DNA of 64,000 bases from Hyphomicrobiales bacterium. Its GTDB lineage: Bacteria; Pseudomonadota; Alphaproteobacteria; Rhizobiales; Beijerinckiaceae. The translations under genes were made by a program, and so were the position numbers. The notes under the pieces were generated by a model, which saw only the letters and a list, made by a program, of their open reading frames with translations, did not search any database and was not told where the DNA came from. Location: the NCBI GenBank assembly GCA_027489955.1, contig JAIXYZ010000013.1:1258528-1322527 (forward strand). The letters are read 5' to 3'. Below, in pieces: positions 9,207-17,911 of this stretch (position 1 is the first letter of the stretch; the number at the start of each line of letters is the position of its first letter).

Positions 9207-9260
9207 GCTCAGAATCGCTAGAGGGGAAGCCCCGGGCGGCTGGCCGCCCCGGAACCTGCC

Positions 9261-9608
9261 TTACTTGGTGGCGACCGGGGCCGCCTTGGCGAACAGCGAC
9301 TCGTAAGGCTTGTAAGCCTCCTTGGCGACCGACGCGTAGATCTCGCCGAGCTTGGTGGCCTGGGCGACGGCGGCCTCGTAGGAAGCCTTCAGGTACTCGC
9401 CCTGGACCTCGAAGGCCTTGTCGAGGCTCTTCACGGCCACGAGCTTCTCAATCGTGGCGGTGCCGGTCTCGAAGGACTTCTTGGAATAGTCGCCGATCTC
9501 GGCGGCGACGGTCTGCACGCCCTTGGACACCGCGCCGAAAGCCTTGAGGGCCGCGTCGACGTTATCCTTGCTGAGCTTCTGGACGGTCTCGAACTGCTGG
9601 AAAGCCAT
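9261..9608 (-). CDS. Phasin family protein
   Basis: A 115-aa phasin (Phasin_2 type), a helical amphipathic coat protein of polyhydroxyalkanoate granules. It starts MAFQQFETVQKLSKDNVDAA and runs as one long helical region (SKGVQTVAAEIGDYSKKSFE, AFEVQGEYLKASYEAAVAQ) ending in an Ala/Pro/Lys tail. GGAG lies a few bases before the ATG at 9608. Its own promoter, a possible PhaR operator and a terminator indicate a monocistronic, highly expressed gene. No other PHA gene is in the window. Confidence 0.92.
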   Translation of the reverse strand: MAFQQFETVQKLSKDNVDAALKAFGAVSKGVQTVAAEIGDYSKKSFETGTATIEKLVAVKSLDKAFEVQGEYLKASYEAAVAQATKLGEIYASVAKEAYKPYESLFAKAAPVATK

Positions 9609-9697
9609 GTCTCGTCTCCTTGCCTTGGGGTGCATGCCGCACCGCCGCTGGAACTGCCCGGCACGCTTCCGGGAGGGAATCGAGCCGCTTGCGTCCC

Positions 9698-9726
9698 TTA
9701 TATGTTGCACCGCACAATAAAGTCAA
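9698..9726 (-). promoter_or_regulatory. Phasin promoter (-35 TTGACT, -10 ATATAA)
   Basis: On the minus strand TTGACT (9726-9721) and ATATAA (9703-9698) are separated by exactly 17 bases, a near-consensus housekeeping promoter about 90 bp upstream of the phasin ATG. The spacer contains a palindromic TGC-N3-GCA element. Confidence 0.75.
9706..9714. promoter_or_regulatory. Candidate PhaR operator inside the phasin promoter
   Basis: TGCACCGCA reads TGCGGTGCA on the gene strand, a TGC-N3-GCA palindrome. PhaR/PhbR-type phasin repressors in Paracoccus and Rhodobacter recognise CTGC-N3/4-GCAG-like sites. Its position between -35 and -10 suits repression by occlusion. The assignment is by resemblance and location only. 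Confidence 0.45.
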
Positions 9727-9950
9727 GACTTATCCCGCAACGCCGCATAAATGCTGGCCCGGAGCGCCAAGGCCCGGGGCCGCCGAGCGATTCCGGGACG
9801 GCCGGCCACCCCGCTTAACCGATCCGTAACCGCGTCCGCCTAGCGTCTGGGTGTGTGGCACGGATGACACGCCCAGAACGGCGGGCTCCGTGCCCGGCTC
9901 TCCCCCGGGAGGGCCGCATCGGTCGGGTTGCGTAGGCGTCGGGGTTCTCA

Positions 9951-11492
9951 ATGATTGGTCGTGGCGTGGGCGTCCGCAGCGGACGCATCGTGGTTCTCCT
10001 CGGGCTGCTGGCAGCCGTGTCGCTCGGCGCCGTCGCGCCGGCGGAAGCGGCCAGGAAACGGCAGGCCAAGCGCGGCGGCTACGCGCCGCCCCAGGCCGCC
10101 ATCGTGGTCGACGCCAAGACCGGCAAGGTCCTCTACGGCCAGAACGAGGATGCCCCGCGCATTCCGGCTTCCATCACCAAGGTGATGACCCTTTACGTGC
10201 TCTTCGAGCAGATGGAGAAGGGCCGCTTCAGCGCCGAGACGCCGATGCGCGTGTCCGCCTATGCCGCCGCCCAGGCTCCCTCCAAGCTCGGCCTCCAGGC
10301 CGGGGACACGATCCGCACCGAGGACGCCATCAAGGCGCTCGTCACCAAGTCCGCCAACGACGTCGCGGTCGTGGTCGCCGAGAATGTCGGCGGCTCCGAG
10401 GCCGAATTCGCGCGCATGATGACCAACAAGGCGCGCCAGATCGGCATGGCGAGCACCACGTTCCGCAATCCGCACGGCCTGCCGGCCAACCCGCCCAACA
10501 TCACGACGGCGCGCGACCTCGCGACGCTCGGCCGGGCAATCCAGGACCGGTTCCCGCGCTACTACGCCTATTTCGGCACCCGGGTGTTCCACTACCAGGG
10601 CTCGGCCCACGCCAACCACAACAAGCTCCTCGGCCGCGTCGAGGGCGTGGACGGCATCAAGACCGGGTTCACCCGCGCCTCGGGCTTTAACCTGCTGACC
10701 TCCGCCAAGACCGACGACCGCCACGTCGTCGCCGTCGTCCTGGGCGGCCGCTCCGGCGCCAGCCGCGACCAGCGCATGGCCAGCCTGATCGATTCCACCC
10801 TGCCCCGCGCCTATGCGGGCCGCCGCACCGCCCCGATCGTGGCCGAGGCTCCGGTCGAGCGGGCCCGCCCGGCCGTGGTCGCCGCCGCCGGCACCGCGCC
10901 CAGCGGCACGGTCGTGGCGCCCGTTCGCGTGGCGCAGGCCGATCCCGCGCCCGCCGCCGTCACGACCGGCTCGGTGAAGCCGCCGCTCGACCTGTCCGCC
11001 ATGCGCCCGGTCCAGGCCTCCATGGCCGGCCCGACGGCCACGCCCTCCGGCATGCGCTGGAACGCCGGGCCGCAGGGTGCGCCGGTTCCTCCGGGCACCA
11101 TTCCGTCGGCCCAGGCGCCTGTCGCGCAGGCCCCGGCTCCTGTCCTTCCGGCCCAGGCCGAGGTGAAGGTCGCGTCCGTGGCGCCGGTCGCCGTTGCGCC
11201 CGCCAAGGCCGCTCCCGCCGCCGCGCCCGAGGCTCGCCGCCCGTCCGGCTGGTCGATCCAGCTCGGTGCCGCCGAGGATGAGTCCAAGGCCCGCGCCATC
11301 CTGGAAAACGCCAAGGCGAAGTCGCCCCGCGCGCTCGGCCGCACGGTGCCCTACACCGAGAAGGTGGTCGCCAAGGGTGGCGAGACGCTCTACCGCGCCC
11401 GCTTCGCAGGCTTCGAGGAAGCCGACGAGGCGCAGGCCGCGTGCAAGGCCCTGAAGCGCAGCGGGTTCGCCTGCTTCGCCACGCGGGGCTGA
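9951..11492 (+). CDS. dacA: D-alanyl-D-alanine carboxypeptidase with C-terminal SPOR domain
   Basis: A 513-aa secreted class-A low-molecular-weight penicillin-binding protein that trims the terminal D-Ala of peptidoglycan stem peptides. A signal peptide ends about residue 34. The active-site motifs are S74-I-T-K77 (SxxK), S134-A-N136 (SxN) and K237-T-G (KTG). The catalytic part is followed by a Pro/Ala-rich linker (about 290-425) and a SPOR-like domain from WSIQLGAAEDE to the end, which in other proteins binds denuded glycan at division sites. This fusion is frequent in Hyphomicrobiales. Transcribed alone. Confidence 0.92.
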   Translation: MIGRGVGVRSGRIVVLLGLLAAVSLGAVAPAEAARKRQAKRGGYAPPQAAIVVDAKTGKVLYGQNEDAPRIPASITKVMTLYVLFEQMEKGRFSAETPMRVSAYAAAQAPSKLGLQAGDTIRTEDAIKALVTKSANDVAVVVAENVGGSEAEFARMMTNKARQIGMASTTFRNPHGLPANPPNITTARDLATLGRAIQDRFPRYYAYFGTRVFHYQGSAHANHNKLLGRVEGVDGIKTGFTRASGFNLLTSAKTDDRHVVAVVLGGRSGASRDQRMASLIDSTLPRAYAGRRTAPIVAEAPVERARPAVVAAAGTAPSGTVVAPVRVAQADPAPAAVTTGSVKPPLDLSAMRPVQASMAGPTATPSGMRWNAGPQGAPVPPGTIPSAQAPVAQAPAPVLPAQAEVKVASVAPVAVAPAKAAPAAAPEARRPSGWSIQLGAAEDESKARAILENAKAKSPRALGRTVPYTEKVVAKGGETLYRARFAGFEEADEAQAACKALKRSGFACFATRG

Positions 11493-11553
11493 CGTCAGGT
11501 TTCAAGGGTTTCCGTCCGGATAGCCGGGCGGCAGGTCAGTTGCGTACGGAGTG

Positions 11554-12264
11554 TCACCGATGGCGGCGCATCAGCACGTCCTTGGCTCCATTCACCCGGG
11601 CGGCAAGGTCGTCCGTCCCGCCCTGATCGGGGTGAAGTTTCTTGATCAGCGCGCGATGCGCCCGGCGAATCTCGTCGGGTCCGGCGCCCGGTCGAAGGCC
11701 GAGTACCTCATAGGCCTCCTCCTGGGACATCGCGGACGCGCCGCGGCGGACATGCGGCCCCGCGTCTCCGTCCGCATCAGCGTGTTCTCGCCAGCCGGGA
11801 AACCGGCTGTCCAGATACGCCTCTAAAAGCCCGACGCCATCCGGATCGACCTGGCGGCACTCGGCCCTCAGGGCGATCAGCGCCGGCATGTCGAGCGTGT
11901 CGAACGGCCGCCCCGCCAGCCTGCCGGCGATGACGCGCCCGTCGATCCGGCGCGTGGCCGGATCGAAGCTCGCCTCCAGCATCGCCGAACGGAAACGCGC
12001 CGGGCCGGCCGCCTCGCCGCCGCCCAGCCAGGTCGGCCTTCCGGACCAGCCGATGAGCCAGGCGCCCACGCCTCCGGCGAAGACCGCCGCATCGATCCGC
12101 CCTCTCAGACCCATGAGAACGCCGATGCCGATGGCGACGAAACCCGCCGCCTGGCGCAGCTTTCCCATCAGCGCCGCGCGGTCCCCGGAGAGCAGCGGCT
12201 TGAGATACGGCTTGAGCAGCCACCACAGGAGCACGGCCGCAGCCAGCCCGGCCAGGATCGTCAT
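11554..12264 (-). CDS. Membrane-anchored J-domain protein (DnaJ-like)
   Basis: A 236-aa protein with two N-terminal hydrophobic segments (about residues 2-20 and 40-75), a middle region of unknown fold and a C-terminal J domain (EEAYEVLGLRPGAGPDEIRRAH, then KKLHPDQGG with the HPD motif) in the last 60 residues. The architecture resembles TIM14/DjlA-like membrane co-chaperones that recruit DnaK. The start ATG precedes the first hydrophobic segment directly. Convergent with dacA and divergent from panC. Confidence 0.82.
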   Translation of the reverse strand: MTILAGLAAAVLLWWLLKPYLKPLLSGDRAALMGKLRQAAGFVAIGIGVLMGLRGRIDAAVFAGGVGAWLIGWSGRPTWLGGGEAAGPARFRSAMLEASFDPATRRIDGRVIAGRLAGRPFDTLDMPALIALRAECRQVDPDGVGLLEAYLDSRFPGWREHADADGDAGPHVRRGASAMSQEEAYEVLGLRPGAGPDEIRRAHRALIKKLHPDQGGTDDLAARVNGAKDVLMRRHR

Positions 12265-12394
12265 GCCGCCCCGTCCCGTCGCATCCCGTTCTCCGCCTGC
12301 TTGTCATGGCGGGAGCGAGTCAGCATAACCGCGCCGCCGAGGATGCCGATCAATCCGCGTCCTTGGGCACAAGATCAAGCGGGCGGGCTTTCCC

Positions 12395-13243
12395 ATGGCT
12401 GACGGAATTGCGATTGCCGATAGCGTTGCGGCGCTGCGCGGCCACGTGGCGGCGTGGCGGGCGCTGGGCCTGAGCGTCGCGCTCGTGCCCACGATGGGCG
12501 CGCTGCATGCGGGCCATGCCGCGCTGGTGCGGCTGGCTGCTGCCCGCGCCGACCGGGTAATCGTGTCGGTCTTCGTCAACCCGACGCAGTTCGCCCCCAA
12601 CGAGGATTTCAGCCGCTACCCGCGCACGTTCGACGCCGACTGTGCCAGAGCCGCCGAGGCGGGCGCCCATGTCGTGTTCGCGCCGGCGGTGGAGGAGATC
12701 TACCCCCCGGGCTTCAGCACGACCGTCAGCCTCGAAGGGCCGGCGGCGGCGGGGCTCGAGGACCGGTTCCGGCCCACGCATTTCGCGGGGGTAGCCACGG
12801 TCTGCGCCAAGCTCTTCATCGCGGCCGGCGCCGATATCGCCGTGTTCGGCGAAAAGGACTGGCAACAATTGCAGGTTGTGACCCGGATGGCGGCCGATCT
12901 CGGCCTACCGCTCGCCATCGTGCCGGGCGAAACGATCCGCGAGGACGACGGCCTCGCTTTGTCCTCCCGCAATCGCTACCTCTCCGACACGGAGCGCGCC
13001 GCGGCGCCGGCTCTCGCGGCGGCCCTGCGCGCCTGCGCCGCTGCGATCCGGGCCGGGCGGCCGGTGGACGCGGCGGTCGAGGAGGCCCGGCAGGCCGTGA
13101 CCCAGGCCGGGTTCGTGCTCGATTATCTGGAAGCCCGGCACCCCGCGACCCTGGCGCCGGTCGCCGACGGGTCCGGCCCGATCCGGCTCCTCGTGGCGGC
13201 GCGCCTCGGCGCGACCCGGCTCATCGACAACATTCCCGTCTGA
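12395..13243 (+). CDS. panC: Pantothenate synthetase
   Basis: A 282-aa enzyme joining pantoate and beta-alanine with ATP to make pantothenate, on the coenzyme A route. Diagnostic segments are VPTMGALHAGH (HxGH-type ATP site), VSVFVNPTQFAPNEDFSRYPR, VFGEKDWQQLQV and the KMSKS-like region LSSRNRYLS. panB is not adjacent here. Confidence 0.95.
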   Translation: MADGIAIADSVAALRGHVAAWRALGLSVALVPTMGALHAGHAALVRLAAARADRVIVSVFVNPTQFAPNEDFSRYPRTFDADCARAAEAGAHVVFAPAVEEIYPPGFSTTVSLEGPAAAGLEDRFRPTHFAGVATVCAKLFIAAGADIAVFGEKDWQQLQVVTRMAADLGLPLAIVPGETIREDDGLALSSRNRYLSDTERAAAPALAAALRACAAAIRAGRPVDAAVEEARQAVTQAGFVLDYLEARHPATLAPVADGSGPIRLLVAARLGATRLIDNIPV

Positions 13244-13351
13244 CCCGCCCTATGGCGGCCGCGCCGCTGGCAGCAACTGCTGCCCGCCCAAAACTTCACC
13301 GAACGGCAAACTGATCTTGACGACGCGCGCTCCGTCGGTTTAGTTCGCCGC

Positions 13352-13741
13352 ATGGAAAACCTTGAGCGTCACCTGAACGAAGCCTTTGCCGCGCTGGCAG
13401 ACCCGACGCGGCGCGCCATCGTGACCCGGCTCAGCCGCGGCGACGCCACCGTCGGTGAGCTCGCGGAGCCTTTCGCGATCGGGCTTCCGACGATGCTCAA
13501 GCATATCCGCGTCCTGGAGCGCGGCGGCCTCGTCTCCTCGGCCAAGGCCGGCCGCGTCCGCACCTGTACGCTCAACCCGGGCGCGCTGGGCGCGGCCGAT
13601 GCCTGGCTGCGCCGGCACATCGCGACCTGGGAGGCCCGCCTCGACCGCCTGGAGGCCCATGTGGAAGCCCGGATGGTTCAGGCAGAAACGGGCAAGGCCG
13701 CGAAGGCTCAACCTCGCAACGATGGACGACACGATGACTGA
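13352..13741 (+). CDS. ArsR-family transcriptional regulator
   Basis: A 129-aa winged-helix regulator: ALADPTRRAIVTRLSRGDAT and the recognition helix LPTMLKHIRVLERGGLV. There is no metal-binding CxC, so it belongs to the non-metal class usually paired with an AHSA1/SRPBCC protein, as here. Its TGA overlaps the next gene's start (ATGACTGA), suggesting coupled translation. Confidence 0.9.
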   Translation: MENLERHLNEAFAALADPTRRAIVTRLSRGDATVGELAEPFAIGLPTMLKHIRVLERGGLVSSAKAGRVRTCTLNPGALGAADAWLRRHIATWEARLDRLEAHVEARMVQAETGKAAKAQPRNDGRHDD

Positions 13742-14234
13742 CCAAGCCGGAAGGCCGCGCTCCGCCTGGGCCGCATGGCCGCTCGACCGCGAGATCGTCC
13801 TCGCCCGCGTCATCGACGCCCCGCGCGACGTCGTCTTCGACGCCTGGGCCGATCCGGCGCAGATCGTCGAATGGTTCGGCCCGCGGGGCATGGCCATCGA
13901 AACCCGGGAGATCGCGGTGCGCGAGGGCGGGACCTGGCGCTTCGACATGGTCGCCCCGGACGGAACCCGGTACGACAACCGGATGACGTTCCTCACCATC
14001 GACCGGCCCCGCGCCATCGAGGTGGAGCATGGCGCGGACCGGGACGACGATCCGTCCCGCTTCCGCATGCTGGTCACGTTCGACGTCCAGTCCGACGGCA
14101 GGACGGTCCTGACCCTGCGCCAGATGCACCCCAGCCGGGCCCGCCGCGACGAGACCATCGGCTTCGGCGCCGTCGAATACGGCAACCAGACGCTGGACAA
14201 GCTCGCCGAGCACCTGGCCGCGCGCCGGGCCTGA
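13734..14234 (+). CDS. SRPBCC / AHSA1 (Aha1-like) domain protein
   Basis: A 166-aa START-like fold protein of the AHSA1 class: VLARVIDAPRDVVFDAWADP, then IVEWFGPRGM and the C-terminal helix NQTLDKLAEHLA. Such proteins bind small hydrophobic ligands; the role is unknown, and the ArsR pairing suggests ligand-linked regulation. The ATG at 13734 overlaps the arsR stop; an in-frame ATG at 13722 is the alternative. Confidence 0.85.
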   Translation: MTDQAGRPRSAWAAWPLDREIVLARVIDAPRDVVFDAWADPAQIVEWFGPRGMAIETREIAVREGGTWRFDMVAPDGTRYDNRMTFLTIDRPRAIEVEHGADRDDDPSRFRMLVTFDVQSDGRTVLTLRQMHPSRARRDETIGFGAVEYGNQTLDKLAEHLAARRA

Positions 14235-14278
14235 CCCGCCCCGCGCGATGCCGGTTCGGCACCTTATGGGAGTCCCCT

Positions 14279-14932
14279 ATGCCGCTGACCCTCTACGCCC
14301 ACCCGTTCTCCTCCTATTGCCAGAAGGTCCTGGTGGCCCTGTGGGAGAACGGGACGCCCTTCGCCTACAGGCACCTGGAGGAGCCCGGCGCGAAGGATGA
14401 GCTGACGGCTCTCTGGCCGATCGGGAAGTTCCCCGTCCTGGTCGACGGCGACCGCCCGATCGCCGAGACGAGCATCATCATCGAGCATCTGGACATCAGC
14501 CATCCCGGCCCGGTGCGCTTCGTGCCGGACGACAGGAAGGCCGCGCTGGAAGTGCGGCTGATGGATCGCTTCTTCGACCAGCACGTCATGAACGCGGCGC
14601 AGGTGGCCGTGAACGAGTCGCTGCGCCAGGCGCCCGACCGGCTGGACGAGGCCAGGCGCGCCACGGCTGCGGCGCTGGAGCGGGCCTATGGCTGGCTGGA
14701 GACGCGGCTGGCCGGCCGCCCCTGGGCGGCGGGCTCGGATTTCACCATGGCGGACTGCGCGGCGGCGCCGTCCCTGTTCTATGCCGACTGGATCCATCCC
14801 ATCGGTGATAGATACCCGATCCTGCGCGCCTACCGCACGCGGCTCCTGCAGCGTCCCTCCTTTGCCCGCGCCGTGGAGGAAGGACGCCGGTACCGGTCGT
14901 ACTTTCCCCTCGGAGCGCCGGACCGGGACTGA
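14279..14932 (+). CDS. Glutathione S-transferase family protein
   Basis: A 217-aa GST with the N-terminal thioredoxin-like domain (LYAHPFSSYCQKVLVALWENG; the SSYC segment lies at the usual catalytic Ser/Cys site), the glutathione motif FPVLVDGD...ETSIIIEHLD and the C-terminal helical domain with AAGSDFTMADCAAAP. GGGAG precedes the ATG. It follows the AHSA1 gene by 44 bp and may share its transcript. Confidence 0.9.
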   Translation: MPLTLYAHPFSSYCQKVLVALWENGTPFAYRHLEEPGAKDELTALWPIGKFPVLVDGDRPIAETSIIIEHLDISHPGPVRFVPDDRKAALEVRLMDRFFDQHVMNAAQVAVNESLRQAPDRLDEARRATAAALERAYGWLETRLAGRPWAAGSDFTMADCAAAPSLFYADWIHPIGDRYPILRAYRTRLLQRPSFARAVEEGRRYRSYFPLGAPDRD

Positions 14933-14996
14933 CGCGCTGGCCGCGCGCAGGCCCGCCACGCGAAATTCCGACGAAGGTGGAGCGCGCTGCCGGCGT

Positions 14997-15344
14997 CTAG
15001 TGCAGCAGCCGCGCAGCGTCGGCGCGCCGCTCGCTGTCCCAGGCCGCCACGGCGCGCAGCGCGATGCCGTCGTCGTGGAGCGCGCCGGCGATGTCGGCGA
15101 ACAGCGCGTGTGCGGCCTCCACCTCCGTGCTGTCGTCCTCGCCCGCGGCTGCCGACACGGTGCAGCGGTCGAGCGCGCTCGCAAAGTCCGCGAACGCGTA
15201 GGCCGTCGCGGGATTGCGGAAGAGCCGGCCGGATTCCGGCTCGACCTCCCCGGTTGCCAGGTCGCGCATCTGGACGAGAAACCCGTCCGAACGCATCGTC
15301 ACCTCGTAGGCAAAGCCCGTCCCTTCAGAAACACCGATCAGCAT
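14997..15344 (-). CDS. Hypothetical protein
   Basis: A 115-aa protein with no family recognised. It begins MLIGVSEGTGFAYEVTM and looks like a short beta-sheet followed by helices; it is acidic, with no signal peptide or membrane segment. A strong AGGAGG lies seven bases before the ATG, and codon use matches the neighbours, so it is probably real. It is 86 bp downstream of the DUF1489 gene on the same strand. Confidence 0.7.
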   Translation of the reverse strand: MLIGVSEGTGFAYEVTMRSDGFLVQMRDLATGEVEPESGRLFRNPATAYAFADFASALDRCTVSAAAGEDDSTEVEAAHALFADIAGALHDDGIALRAVAAWDSERRADAARLLH

Positions 15345-15430
15345 GGGAGCCTCCTTCTGGGCTCGTATCCCCATGCGGGCAGACTGGCGGAGAACGCCGG
15401 CGGCTGCGGTGTGACGGCGCACCGGACGCG

Positions 15431-15871
15431 TCAGAGAAGGCCGAGGGCCGCGAGCTCGCGGCGCATGTCCTCGGGCATGGCGGCGTCGGCGGGACCGCCG
15501 CCGAAGGCGAGGTCCGGCGGCGCGTCCTTTGGAGCAAGGTAGCGCCAGCCCTGGAACGGGCGGCACGGCCGCGGGCTCACGGGCACGACCCGCGTCTCCA
15601 GCACCAGCTTGCAGCGGGAAATGCCCTCCCCGTCGACGAAGGGCCGGACATCCAGCAGCCGCTGGCGCGCCGCGAGCTGGCCCCGGATGACCCAGTAGAG
15701 CGAGCCGCCGTCGGTCAGCTCCGCCATGCGCTTGGGAACCATGCGCGTCGTATGGGTCTGCTCGTAGGGACGGCCGAGGCGCCGGTGGAGCGCCTCGTTC
15801 TCGGCGATCCATTCCTCCAGGTCGGCGATGGAATCGCAGCCGACGCACAGCTTGATCAGATTGAGGGCCAT
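15431..15871 (-). CDS. DUF1489 family protein
   Basis: A 146-aa protein with the family pattern: start MALNLIKLCVGCDSIADLEEW, then THTTRMVPKR and WVIRGQLAARQRLLDV. DUF1489 is nearly confined to alphaproteobacteria and its function is unknown. Soluble and probably cytoplasmic. Confidence 0.88.
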   Translation of the reverse strand: MALNLIKLCVGCDSIADLEEWIAENEALHRRLGRPYEQTHTTRMVPKRMAELTDGGSLYWVIRGQLAARQRLLDVRPFVDGEGISRCKLVLETRVVPVSPRPCRPFQGWRYLAPKDAPPDLAFGGGPADAAMPEDMRRELAALGLL

Positions 15872-15940
15872 GGCGTCGTTCTAGCGCAGCCCGGAGCGGC
15901 CATCACCCCCGCAGGGCGTCGCGGCTGGGGATGGCGGCCC

Positions 15941-17911
15941 TCAGCCGTCGGCCTCGATCGAGACGATGCGCGCGCCCTCGGCCACCTGCTGGCCCGGCTC
16001 GGCCGCGACCTCGCTCACGACGCCCGAAACGGGCGCCGTCAGCGCGTGCTCCATCTTCATCGCCTCGACGACGCCGACGCGCTGGCCCTTCTCCACCCGG
16101 TCGCCCACGGAGACCGCGATCGTGACCACCTTGCCGTGCATCGGGCTCTTCACCGCGCCGGAGCCGTCGCCGAGCTGGTCGAGATCGACCGCGAAGGGGT
16201 CGTGAAGCGCGACCTGCGTCTGCCGCCCGTCCGCCAGCGCGATCATGGCCTCGCCGGCCTCCACCAGGCTGACCTCGTGCTCGCCCTCGCCCATCGGGCG
16301 GCCGGGTACGCCGATGCGCGCCGTGCCGTCCTCATGGGCGATCAGGATATCGAGCCGCTCGCCGTCGACGCTCAGCGGCAGGCCCTGAGATCGGGCACCG
16401 ACGAGCTGGAACCCGTCGTCCTGCCACCAGGGTGACGAGAGCACCTCCCCGCGCGCCACGGCAGCGTCGGTGATCCGCGCGGCCTCCCGGTCGACGAGCG
16501 CCAGCGCTGCCGCGGCGATGGCGGCGGGATCGGCCGGCCGGGCGACGGCGCCCAGCCCCTCCAGGTGCCGGTCGATGAAGCCGGTGTCGAACTGCCCGGC
16601 GCGGAAGCCCTCGGCATCGGCCAACGCCCGCAGGAACCGCGCATTGGTCTTCGGCCCGGCGACGATCGTCTCCGACAGGGCCTGCGACAGCCGGTCGAGC
16701 GCCTCGTCGCGGGTCGCGCCATGGGCGACGACCTTGGCGATCATCGGATCGTAGAACGGCGTGACGAGCCCGCCTTCCTCCACGCCGGTATCGACGCGGA
16801 TCCCCTCGCCCTCGGGAAGCCGCAGCGCCCAGAGCCGTCCGGTCGAAGGCAGGAAGCCCTTCTCGGGATCCTCAGCGTAAAGCCGCGCCTCCACGGCATG
16901 GCCGTTCACCGCCAGGTCCTCCTGGGCGAAGGGCAGCCTTCCGCCGGCGGCGACGTGGAACTGGAGCTCCACCAGGTCCAGCCCGGTGATCTCCTCCGTC
17001 ACCGGATGCTCGACCTGGAGCCGGGTGTTCATCTCCATGAAGTAGAAGCGGTCGGCGCGCAGCCCCTCGCGGCCGTCGGCGATGAACTCCACCGTGCCGG
17101 CGCCCGCATATCCGACCGCCCGGGCCGCTTCCACCGCCGCGCGGCCCATGGCCTCGCGCACCTCCGGCGTCATGCCCGGCGCCGGCGCCTCCTCGATCAC
17201 CTTCTGGTGGCGGCGCTGGAGCGAGCAGTCCCGCTCGAACAGGTGGACCACGTTGCCGTGGGTGTCGGCGAAGACCTGCACCTCCACGTGCCGCGGCGCG
17301 AGGACGTATTTCTCCACCAGCACGCGCGGATCGCCGAACGCATTCTGCGCCTCGCGCTGGGCGCTTTCGAGGGCGGCGTCGAAATCCGTCTGCTTGTCGA
17401 CGCGGCGCATGCCCTTGCCGCCGCCGCCCGCCACGGCCTTGATCAGGACGGGATAGCCGATCTCGTAGGCCTTCTGCCGCAGGAAGTCCGGCTGCTGGCG
17501 CTCGCCGTGATAGCCCGGTACGACCGGCACGCCGGCCTTCTCCACGAGCGACTTCGCCGCGTCCTTCAGGCCCATCGCGCGGATGGCGGATGCCGGCGGG
17601 CCGACGAAGACGATCCCGGCCTTCTGGCAGGCCTCGGCGAATTCCGCCCGCTCGGACAGGAAGCCGTAGCCGGGATGGATGGAGGCCGCGCGGGAGCGCT
17701 GCGCAGCTTCCAGGATCGCGTCGATGCGCAGGTAACTCTCGGAGGCGGCCGCCGGGCCAATGCGATAGGCCTCGTCCGCCATCGCCACGAATGGCGCATC
17801 GGCATCGGCGTCCGAATGCACCGCGATCGTGCGCAGGCCGAGCCGGCGCGCGGTCCGGATGATCCGGCAGGCGATCTCGCCCCGGTTGGCGATGAGGACC
17901 GATTCAAGCAC
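15941..17911 (-). CDS. mccA: Methylcrotonyl-CoA carboxylase, biotin carboxylase / biotin carrier subunit
   Basis: A 656-aa alpha subunit of an acyl-CoA carboxylase. Biotin carboxylase domain 1-450 ([15 protein letters not shown], Gly-rich AVAGGGGKGMR, EMNTRLQVEHPVTE), linker, and C-terminal biotinyl domain with VVEAMKMEH, biotinylated Lys at residue 619. Assigned to 3-methylcrotonyl-CoA rather than propionyl-CoA because a matching beta subunit (21857-23464) and isovaleryl-CoA dehydrogenase (33568-34743) are nearby; both belong to leucine breakdown. Its start overlaps the upstream gene's end by 8 bp. Confidence 0.88.
   Translation of the reverse strand: MLESVLIANRGEIACRIIRTARRLGLRTIAVHSDADADAPFVAMADEAYRIGPAAASESYLRIDAILEAAQRSRAASIHPGYGFLSERAEFAEACQKAGIVFVGPPASAIRAMGLKDAAKSLVEKAGVPVVPGYHGERQQPDFLRQKAYEIGYPVLIKAVAGGGGKGMRRVDKQTDFDAALESAQREAQNAFGDPRVLVEKYVLAPRHVEVQVFADTHGNVVHLFERDCSLQRRHQKVIEEAPAPGMTPEVREAMGRAAVEAARAVGYAGAGTVEFIADGREGLRADRFYFMEMNTRLQVEHPVTEEITGLDLVELQFHVAAGGRLPFAQEDLAVNGHAVEARLYAEDPEKGFLPSTGRLWALRLPEGEGIRVDTGVEEGGLVTPFYDPMIAKVVAHGATRDEALDRLSQALSETIVAGPKTNARFLRALADAEGFRAGQFDTGFIDRHLEGLGAVARPADPAAIAAAALALVDREAARITDAAVARGEVLSSPWWQDDGFQLVGARSQGLPLSVDGERLDILIAHEDGTARIGVPGRPMGEGEHEVSLVEAGEAMIALADGRQTQVALHDPFAVDLDQLGDGSGAVKSPMHGKVVTIAVSVGDRVEKGQRVGVVEAMKMEHALTAPVSGVVSEVAAEPGQQVAEGARIVSIEADG

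Larger units (their letters stand above)
9609..9950. other. 342-bp divergent intergenic region, phasin / carboxypeptidase
   Basis: Holds the phasin promoter at 9698-9726 on the minus strand, annotated separately. The half towards the carboxypeptidase contains TTAA-N7-GTAA at 9815-9829, one base short of a CtrA site, and no clear -35/-10 pair. No coding potential was recognised. Confidence 0.6.

Noticed and set aside
9815..9829. CtrA-like TTAA-N7-GTAA before the carboxypeptidase gene
   Set aside because: One base differs from the consensus and no second site or -10 element supports it.
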